Source of the DNA: Flammeovirgaceae bacterium UBA6059
GTDB taxonomy: Bacteria > Bacteroidota > Bacteroidia > Cytophagales > Cyclobacteriaceae
Assembly (NCBI GenBank): GCA_002435755.1
Contig: DIYH01000039.1
Location: 1 to 52,493, forward strand
DNA: 52,493 nucleotides
Direction: 5' to 3'
The position numbers and the translations under genes were made by a program. The notes under the pieces were generated by a model, which worked only from the letters and a program-made list of their open reading frames with translations, had not been told where the DNA came from and did not search any database. Below, in pieces: positions 46,901-52,493 of this stretch. Position 1 is the stretch's first letter. Each line of letters opens with the position of its first letter.

Positions 46901-49900
46901 TTCTCCAACCTGACTCAACTGAACCGGAACCTGAAATATCAGTCTCAACTCCAGAGAGTATCAAACGTGTTGAACTTCCGTCATTTCCTACAATATCGCC
47001 ATCAATGATAATGTTCCCACTCACTGTCAGTGCATTGCTGCCAAGATCAAGAATTGCACCTGATTCAACAGTCAGGTTGGTGATGGTAATGGTGGTGTTT
47101 AATGTGACCTCAGTTCCTGATGCTATCCTTACATTATTTCCGGTAGTAGGTGCTACATCTCCACTCCAGGTAGCACCGGTTGTCCAGTTACCATCTTGGT
47201 CAGATACTATTTCATCAAACAAGGTTACATCAATAGATACCGGATCAGCCGATCCGCACATTCCACTTCCATTGTCGGTTGCTGTCACGGTTAGCGTGTA
47301 AGTCCCAGGTGAGGATCCCCAATCTACTGTAGCTTCATGCAGTGAGTTGTCCCCATTGAAAGATTGTGTTTCAATACTGCCTCCACTTGGCAGTGTCCAG
47401 AGATAAGTATAATTGCTGTTAGTCTCAACAGAATAAACCTCATCAGTAGCATTGATTGACGTTTCCGTCAGTCCGGTTATCATAGCTATAGGGATAGGGT
47501 TGACAACTACTTCGAGTGAAACCGGCGCTCCAGGAGTAGCAGGACCGCAATTACCACCAGTTTCGACTACCTCAACAGTGCCGATACCTGCATCTGTCCA
47601 TTCTACGGTTATACTATTCGTATTTCCACCACTTACTTGTGTACCACCAGTGATGGTCCATTCGTAGGTGTTGCCAGTGTTATTAACAACAGAATAAGCT
47701 TGTGTAGCGTTGAGACAGACTGAGGTAATTCCAGATATGTCTGAAGTCGCTGGTGGGTCACAATTAGTATCATCACCAAGTGCAAACTGGGCTCTCATTT
47801 GACTAACTCCAGTCCTGAATGCAGTATTCGTACTGGTGTTTGTGTCTATATGGCTTCCGTTAAGCGCCCATGAGCTGCTAGCGTCTGATCTCGTCAAGAC
47901 TCTAGTATTGGCTTCAAGACTAAACGATGAGAAGCCATCAGCTAGAAGGTCAACGTCGTAACTAGTAGCTGCAAATGAGTTAGCAGGTGTGACATCCCAG
48001 AATCCCTCTACAAACGGGTTATAGAGGGTAACCGCATTCTCGGTCAAAGGAAGCCCGCTGTTACCTGGGGCCATCTCGTTAAAATTGACCTGAACCGATC
48101 CTCCGACTGTGATAGTATTAAAATTAAGCGTAGTAAATCGATCACTTCCATTTATACCTACCGGGAATAAGTAATCAATGGATGTAGTATTCACCCATCT
48201 TTCGAAAGCACCAAGAATTCTACCTGAAGTATGAGAAAGACTACCTTCAACAGAAGTACCCGTTCCAAGTATCAGGGCATTAGCTGAAGTCTGCACGTCA
48301 CCTTGATTCATGACCAAATTGTTCTCTATCGAAACATTATTATCAAGAATCAAGTCACCAGAAGACTTTGTGATCGTAAGGTTGAAGAATTCTTCACCTA
48401 GCCCATTGACAATGGTCTGATCGTCAGTACCATTGAATGTGACTGTTCCGTTTTGCTCTCTGAAAAAACCGGTATTCGTCCAGTCACCTCTTAAGGTAAT
48501 AGAGCGATTGCTGTTTGTAGCATTCAGTTCTGATGAGATGGTCAAATCTCCGAGTACGTCAATATTAGCACCGAGACTCTTAGTGCCTGTACCACCGATC
48601 ACCAGGTTGTAATAATCACCATCATCGGCTACTCTTATTGTAAGATCACCTCCGGTATACGCCACTGTATTGCCAGTAGCCGTAGCAATGAAATCACCAC
48701 GATCACCATCATTATCAAAGAATGTGTTCCGGATCGTGAGGGTCGAATTCGCGCCATTGATCCACCTTGATCCATCACCACCTGTTCTCACTTCATTCCT
48801 TAGACTAATCGACCCATTGTTTGTGATGCTTACATTGTCATTGATGTTAAACTCTTGTGTCCCTCCAGAAAAAGTCAGATCCGTACCTACAAGAATCGTT
48901 TTATTGCCTCCGCTGACGGTAGTCCTCCAGCCAGATTCGACAGCTCCAATACCTGATATTTCTGCATCGATACCGGAAAGAATAAGCCGAGTTGAGTTAC
49001 CATCATCACCTATGATCTCACCATTATTTATGAAGTTGGTCGAAACGGTTAATACATTACTTGATAGATCGAGTATACCTCCAATATCTACAGTTAATCT
49101 CTGGATCGTGGCAGTAACGTCTAAAGCAACCGTATGGCTACTGGCGATTCTCACATTATCCGTACTTATCGGCACTTGCGTACCGACCCAGGTCGTAGGA
49201 TCGTTCCAATCACCAGAGGTTAAGCTGACAATCTCATCAAACAGTGTAACACTCAAATCGACTGCCGGTAGATCTCCACAAGATCCTGAACTTGTAGCAA
49301 CAACTCTTACTCTATACGTACCAGTAGAGGCTCCCCAATCTATTTCAGCACTATTTCCGGTAGGTGTAATCGTACCCCCTCCATCAGGGAGACTCCATGT
49401 ATATGTATATCCGGGAGTGCTTTCTACGGAATACAACTGATCTTGACTACTCACTCTCAATAGGTCATCTCCGGTAATTGGTGATGTAGAAACAGGACCT
49501 ACCAGAATAGTCTCAAGTACCTGATCACCAGCCCCACAAGATGGTGATGATTCGATGACGTTAACCGAGCGATCAATGCCTGTAGAGGTCCAGGTTACTT
49601 GAATACTATTTGCATCAACCGCAGAATAATTGGGCAGATTAGCAGCTTCGATGATTGTTCCACCAAAGACCTCCCAGGTGTAGGTGTTGCCGCTGGTCAA
49701 AGTCACGTCATAGGTCACGATATCTCCAGAACATGGTGAAGCATCAGAAGTATTTATGACCATTGGAGTTGGTACTGTACAGTTAGTCCCGTCACCTAAG
49801 GCATACTCTGCTGATATGGTTGACAGGTTATCTCTAGTCACAGTATTTGCGGTAGCCGCTACATGATCTCCCTCTATCTGCCAGTCGTCGAGACTTGTTT

Positions 49901-52493
49901 CTCTGATCAACAACCTCGAATTAGCATCAATTGAAAACGCGGTGAAACCATTTGCGCTTAGATCCAGGTCATAATCCACACTTGACAATGAATTAGCCCT
50001 GGTTAGCGTCCAATATCCATCAGAAAATGTGTTAAAAACATTAAACCCATTATCATCTAGAGGTGCTCCACTGATAGCTCCCGGACCACTGGATATAAAT
50101 TCTGCGATTAATGAACCTGTAGATAGGTTAGTAAAATTGATTCTTGCTGGTCTATAATTATCCTCATTACCTACCGGTAGTAGGTAATCAGTAGAAGAGG
50201 CCGCTATCCATCTTTCGAACTTACCAGTAACCTGTCCCGATGTATAATTAAGCGTACCAGGACTTCCTGTACCCGTACCTAGTGTCAATATGAATGAGCC
50301 TGGATCTACATTACCATTTTCTAGTCTCAATCGATTAGCAGTGAGCACATTGCTTGTCATAATTAGAGACCCGGCGGACTTATTAACTCTAAGCTCATAA
50401 AACTCCTCACCTAATGAATTGGTAATCGTTTGATCTGTAGTTCCAACAAAGGCCACTTCAGCACTTTGTTCTCTGAATTGACCTGTATTCGTCCAATCAC
50501 CGTGAAGCGTAATATCACGATTGCTATTTGTCACATTCAGCTCGCTGCTTATAGTCAAGTCACCGAGTATGGTCGTATTAGTCTCTAACGATTTCGTTCC
50601 TGTACCGGCGATAACCAGATTATAGAATGTATTGTCTAAAGGCTCATCAATACTCTGATCACCTCCGGCATATATTACGGTATTACCGGTAGCCGTTGCA
50701 GAAAAAGTACCTTCTTCATTATCGTTGGCGAAAATGGTGTTCCTTACAGTAAAAGTACTGTTTTCGGCATTGATCCATCGACTGCCATCTCCTCCGGATC
50801 TAATCTCATTGCGTATACTGACAGAGCCATAATTGGCAATCGTCACATTGTCACTTATGTTGAATTCTTGAGTGCCGCCGCTCCATGAAAGATCACTGCC
50901 AGCAAGTATTGTCCTGTTGTTAGTTACACTTGTCCTCCAACCGGATTCGATACTACCTGTACCAGAAATGGTTCTATCAGCACTGGATAATGTAAGTCTA
51001 GTAGAACTTGCATCATCACCAATAATATTTCCATCTACTGTGAAGTTGCCCGTGACTGTAATTGCAAAGCTGCTAAGATCGAGTATAGCTCCTGCTTCGA
51101 CGGTAAGATTTGTAATAGTAGGGCTTACATCTAAGGTCACAGTTGTACCTGATGCAATTCGTACGCTATTGTCACTTGTTGGAGCAACACCTCCAATCCA
51201 GGTGCTCCCGGACGACCAGCTAGTACTATTTTGAGAGATCACCTCATCAAAAAGCGTTACCTCCAAGGTTTGTGGTGCAGGGTTTGTACAAGCTCCCGGA
51301 CTATCGCCATCCAATTGAAGAGTGTAGGTCCCAGCAGTGTTACCCCAATCAATAGTTACGGAACCATTCGTACTGCTCCCATCAATCGCACCACCTCCAT
51401 CAGGTAGCGACCAACTGTAGCTATATCCTGTAGTTTCATCAATGGTGTATACCTCATCGGTAGTGTTAACCGCCAGGGTTGAGAAGCCAGATATTTCCGG
51501 TAGGTCAATAGGATGAATGCTGACATTGAGAGTAATCGTCTCACCACCACCACAAGATCCATTGTTTTCGCTAACTCTTACCTCTTGCACGCCCGGCAGA
51601 CTACCCCATGTAACTGTTATTTCACTGTCCATGGCAGAGTATGTGGTAATGTCTCCAGCATCATCAATAGTACCTCCTACTACTTCCCAGTTGTAAGTAT
51701 TCCCAGTAGGATTTTGAACGGTATAAGTAATGGACTCTCCTATACATGCATCGGTAAAACCATTGATACCCTCCGGGACAGAAGGCGTACAGTTCGTGTC
51801 ATCAGCCAGAGCATACTCTCCTGGCAAAATTGTCATATCGGTTCGACGTGGAGAAAAAGTTGGTAAGTTGGCAGGTTCATGCGCTCCATCGGCCTGCCAC
51901 GCCTCCAGACTGTTGGCTCGCGATACAATACGCGTATCCGAATCAAGTGCAAATGAAGAAAATCCTTCTCCTCTCAAGTCAAGCTGAAAATCGGTACTAT
52001 TCAAGCCATTGTCTGTAGTAAGTTTCCAATAGCCTTCAGTAAATGGATTATATAATGTAAATCCATCATCGTCAATTGGAAACCCACCAATTCCAGTTGA
52101 GCTTTCGATGAACTCTACAATAACACTACCTGCATTCAAGTCCGTGAAATTAATTTCAACAGTCCTGTTCTCGGCGATGGACGACCCTATCGGGAATATT
52201 ACATCGAAGAATGCGGTTGAAACATAGCGCTCAAAATCACCTACTATAAGCCCATCAGTGTAGCTCAGCGTACCCGTTGAAGAAGTACTAGTCCCGAGTG
52301 TTAACTTATTACTTCCCGCATTGATATTCCCAGCGATCATGGTGAGTGTGCCATCTACAATGATGTCGTCAGAGAAGATCAAATCCCCACCACTCTTGTT
52401 GATCGTCAGGTCTTGAAACTCTTCTTTCAGGTCATTAGTGATCGTTTGGTCACCTGTACCTACAAAGCTCACTTCTCCATTCTGCTCATTGAA
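40962..52493 (-). CDS. Giant T9SS-secreted repeat protein, 5' end outside window
   Basis: The frame is open from the right window edge to the stop at 40962-40964, 3,843 codons. The true start lies beyond 52493, since residues before the first possible GTG (52472) still match the repeat (FNEQNGEVSF). It consists of five tandem units of about 670 residues. Each holds a segment with F-E-R-W and F-P-V-G, two PKD-like Ig domains (GNTYEWTITGGT; GYTYTWSLPDGGG, then V-T-L-F-D-E-I-V-S), a G8-like beta-helix part (W-x-G-x-x-A-P-x-x-x-N-V-R-I-A-S-G, then TNLTVESGAILDL) and a strand-rich part with GGDGSRWINAANSTLTIRN. After the fifth unit come a beta-helical stretch and a C-terminal block (LPVELVSFSGE, FYRLKQVDFDGQYEYSE, FDFQLYPNPV, TYTIIKK), the T9SS sorting domain. 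It is an expected surface or secreted filament-like protein. The ligand is unknown. Confidence 0.92.
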   Translation of the reverse strand, partial: FNEQNGEVSFVGTGDQTITNDLKEEFQDLTINKSGGDLIFSDDIIVDGTLTMIAGNINAGSNKLTLGTSTSSTGTLSYTDGLIVGDFERYVSTAFFDVIFPIGSSIAENRTVEINFTDLNAGSVIVEFIESSTGIGGFPIDDDGFTLYNPFTEGYWKLTTDNGLNSTDFQLDLRGEGFSSFALDSDTRIVSRANSLEAWQADGAHEPANLPTFSPRRTDMTILPGEYALADDTNCTPSVPEGINGFTDACIGESITYTVQNPTGNTYNWEVVGGTIDDAGDITTYSAMDSEITVTWGSLPGVQEVRVSENNGSCGGGETITLNVSIHPIDLPEISGFSTLAVNTTDEVYTIDETTGYSYSWSLPDGGGAIDGSSTNGSVTIDWGNTAGTYTLQLDGDSPGACTNPAPQTLEVTLFDEVISQNSTSWSSGSTWIGGVAPTSDNSVRIASGTTVTLDVSPTITNLTVEAGAILDLSSFAITVTGNFTVDGNIIGDDASSTRLTLSSADRTISGTGSIESGWRTSVTNNRTILAGSDLSWSGGTQEFNISDNVTIANYGSVSIRNEIRSGGDGSRWINAENSTFTVRNTIFANDNEEGTFSATATGNTVIYAGGDQSIDEPLDNTFYNLVIAGTGTKSLETNTTILGDLTISSELNVTNSNRDITLHGDWTNTGQFREQSAEVAFVGTTDQTITNSLGEEFYELRVNKSAGSLIMTSNVLTANRLRLENGNVDPGSFILTLGTGTGSPGTLNYTSGQVTGKFERWIAASSTDYLLPVGNEDNYRPARINFTNLSTGSLIAEFISSGPGAISGAPLDDNGFNVFNTFSDGYWTLTRANSLSSVDYDLDLSANGFTAFSIDANSRLLIRETSLDDWQIEGDHVAATANTVTRDNLSTISAEYALGDGTNCTVPTPMVINTSDASPCSGDIVTYDVTLTSGNTYTWEVFGGTIIEAANLPNYSAVDANSIQVTWTSTGIDRSVNVIESSPSCGAGDQVLETILVGPVSTSPITGDDLLRVSSQDQLYSVESTPGYTYTWSLPDGGGTITPTGNSAEIDWGASTGTYRVRVVATSSGSCGDLPAVDLSVTLFDEIVSLTSGDWNDPTTWVGTQVPISTDNVRIASSHTVALDVTATIQRLTVDIGGILDLSSNVLTVSTNFINNGEIIGDDGNSTRLILSGIDAEISGIGAVESGWRTTVSGGNKTILVGTDLTFSGGTQEFNINDNVSITNNGSISLRNEVRTGGDGSRWINGANSTLTIRNTFFDNDGDRGDFIATATGNTVAYTGGDLTIRVADDGDYYNLVIGGTGTKSLGANIDVLGDLTISSELNATNSNRSITLRGDWTNTGFFREQNGTVTFNGTDDQTIVNGLGEEFFNLTITKSSGDLILDNNVSIENNLVMNQGDVQTSANALILGTGTSVEGSLSHTSGRILGAFERWVNTTSIDYLFPVGINGSDRFTTLNFNTITVGGSVQVNFNEMAPGNSGLPLTENAVTLYNPFVEGFWDVTPANSFAATSYDVDLLADGFSSFSLEANTRVLTRSDASSSWALNGSHIDTNTSTNTAFRTGVSQMRAQFALGDDTNCDPPATSDISGITSVCLNATQAYSVVNNTGNTYEWTITGGTQVSGGNTNSITVEWTDAGIGTVEVVETGGNCGPATPGAPVSLEVVVNPIPIAMITGLTETSINATDEVYSVETNSNYTYLWTLPSGGSIETQSFNGDNSLHEATVDWGSSPGTYTLTVTATDNGSGMCGSADPVSIDVTLFDEIVSDQDGNWTTGATWSGDVAPTTGNNVRIASGTEVTLNTTITITNLTVESGAILDLGSNALTVSGNIIIDGDIVGNDGSSTRLILSGVETDISGSGSVESGWRTTISGGNKTILVGSNLTFSGGTEEFNVNDNITVTNNGSISLRNEVRTGGDGTTWINAANSTLTIRNEFFDNDSDRGTFSASADGNTIIYSGGDQTIRRPDNGIYHNVTFAGTGTKTLGANIIVNGNLTISSELNVSNSNRSINIAGNWVNTGFFREQSGIVIFDGSEDQSITNALGEQFYNLTLSKSSGELIINEDMVISNMLTMTGGNIDVDTNLLTLGTGTAGGSEGTLSYTNGYIIGDFERWINATSTNILFPIGTSSDYRPLSLNFNDLTSGSLIVSFVSAAPGSLVTVPLPDGGIDLRNTFTEGYWTATAANSLASNNYAVQATANGFSSFTIDGDTRLVARANSAADWSIDGSHGSVSSTTVSRSALGTLPAQFALADDTDCVQPVTSAIVGATEVCENETGENYTVTNTPGSTYNWTVTGGAIVSGQGQNSINIDWGGLSADDGVAGQVQVVETTVDDCTGAAVILDVNIAPVATSAISGNTSAAEGSTGVTYMVNNTSGYTYAWSLSGGGTDDGSTTNLLSVDWTSAGTHTVSVVATNTTCAATATAVELEVEVFEVVTSVADGDWTNNASWDVDAPSATNSVRIVSPHTITLDAGSSITNLIVESGATLDLSGSALTVTGSLQVDGQIIGNDGSSTRLTLSGADRTISGTGTIESGWRTTISNNRTILVGTDLSFTGGTQRFTINDNVTVTNNGSISLQNEVRTGGDGSTWINAANSALTIRNTFFQNDGNRGTLSTSASGNTVVYAGGTQSMRTPVSNTFHNLTIAGSGTTTMAAAYIVNGDLTITGDLNVTNSNRQITLGGNWSNSGIFQQRNGRVILNGTTDQTITNTSGETFYNLTAQSGATVILDNNVIVTNELTMTSGNINTQANRLTLGTGAGSVGTYSYTSGNIIGEFERWIGSAAGFDFPVGTAGTNHTATVDITSLDINGSLIVSFDASDPGTGGLPVTDDVTLENLFTEGFWTLAAANGLSSSEFDLTLAATNFSSFTISDNSRILKRTATNWTADGTHDTRVGDVISRNDFNGLTADYAIAIDNDCQVISTSLISGNTDVCDTSMDEVYSVILNSGNTYSWSVTGGTIDGASSGVDLNSITVDWTTGGIGEVSVTETKVGCPESDTEALAVTVHPIALSAINGNDALIIGSSGETYSVGFNAGYTYNWSVANLTGDADGTIVSTSPNGSSVEIDWTGTNGSARITLSATQAFAGCGNQPTDVTLDVIFFSSFATTGPGSYDNPAIWNCSCVPPDGSDVTIDHDVTLAANTLVDDFVVNTGQTFDNGTFELTVRGNYTVDGEHTGTSGPTTFLGDGTKTISGAGLVSNPANFVVGNNMTVDATDLDINNGNLVLNNSVLLTNNGTITIDGNIIGSNSTSQITNGSSGTLSIGGDLLSTGRLDASASGNTVIYSGIADQIIKAPQGLVYHHLQYSGAGSKTLNNNLTVNGDFDALAGSGDIELVTFILDLKGAWNNVDATLVPGTGTVSFSAVGAQNIPDEPYFNLSLGGSGVKTLISALDCNNVTVGSGATLDVDNTSNFAINLTGDFTVEGTFEARSGILTMDGTGNQSIEISGTGDLYNLVINNTGNGTEVTLNSRVRVTNLLDLTLGVIGSTPASPLVIGSSASIINASNTSYVNNLMQREYIANGVDVLKNFPVGVINLQTIEISINLDAATLTTFTAQHINTSAQLLSHVIPPGSGIDKVNPSGYWRVDQESGGANLNANGAFVICHYQDLGIFDPDWLRVAKSDGLGNWINLNGVGTAPVAGTITSDPFSSFSDISLADSDVPGEENALPVELVSFSGEHEDGKVNLNWETASELNNDYFEVERSVDGQSWVSIGQIVGNGTSTQTHYYEFVDHQPYIGAVFYRLKQVDFDGQYEYSEVIRIEVNIEPFDFQLYPNPVSDAFTIEMQGLSANEIVNYEMINLTGTIVKRSFIEADVNGRSNAEIAFGVNDPAGLYILRLLKKSGAYTYTIIKK
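42450..52493 (-). repeat. Five tandem ~2.0-kb units within the giant gene
   Basis: Taking the F-x-E-Q-x-G-x-V-x-F motif as the unit start, the units are 50478-52493, 48465-50477, 46443-48464, 44445-46442 and about 42450-44444, that is 2016, 2013, 2022, 1998 and about 1995 bases. The first four are similar in protein and partly in DNA (for example around 50790, 48755, 46735 and 44735). The fifth, nearest the C-terminus, is much more diverged. The first begins at the window edge, so more copies may lie outside. Confidence 0.85.

Noticed and set aside
48670..49440. 256-codon + strand frame opposite the last giant gene (also 46642-47301, 32685-33269)
   Set aside because: Similar shadows recur at the same place in successive 2.0-kb units, which shows they follow from the repeat coding on the other strand.

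Overview
The window looks like a piece of a Bacteroidota chromosome, most likely a free-living gliding or marine member of the Cytophagales. Three consecutive giant secreted proteins end in type IX secretion (T9SS) sorting domains, and DUF5916 and LruC proteins lie beside them. These families are typical of that group. The genus cannot be fixed from the sequence alone.

Left part (1-8.1 kb). A short protein tail and an intact rsmE (16S rRNA m3U1498 methyltransferase) form ordinary core sequence. Directly after the rsmE stop codon the DNA becomes AT-richer and is full of broken genes. In order: a tyrosine recombinase missing its N-terminal half, a zinc-ribbon methyltransferase, a DUF5071 fragment, a degenerate IS3-family element, a 5'-truncated Asp/Glu racemase, an intact DinB-family protein, an alpha/beta hydrolase split by one stop codon, a GDPD lipoprotein remnant joined to the tail of an S41-type peptidase, and a small beta-barrel protein. 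All are on the + strand, and the gaps between several of them hold inverted repeats. The best is a 125-base element (5362-5486) built like an integron attC site: AAC, spacer, 11-bp arm, loop, 11-bp arm, spacer, GTT. A perfect 10-bp palindrome followed by GTT lies just after the recombinase remnant. A near-identical 12-base leader follows the site-like sequence at two gene starts. I read this as a decaying integron-like cassette array, which is an inference.

Right part (8.2-52.5 kb). Everything is on the - strand. In transcription order: a giant protein open at the right edge (more than 3,840 aa, five tandem units of about 2.0 kb), a 5,421-aa giant (eight LamG-like/DUF8202 modules, about ten choice-of-anchor D repeats and a glycine-rich module), a 3,735-aa giant dominated by thrombospondin type-3-like calcium-binding repeats, a 53-aa protein, a DUF5916 outer-membrane barrel protein, and an LruC-domain lipoprotein. 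The three giants all end in a similar membrane-proximal region followed by a T9SS C-terminal domain, so they should be exported by the same machine and displayed or released at the cell surface. Adhesion, gliding or matrix roles are plausible but not shown. Probable intrinsic terminators follow the 5,421-aa gene, the 3,735-aa gene and the LruC gene, so these genes are probably separate transcription units rather than one operon.
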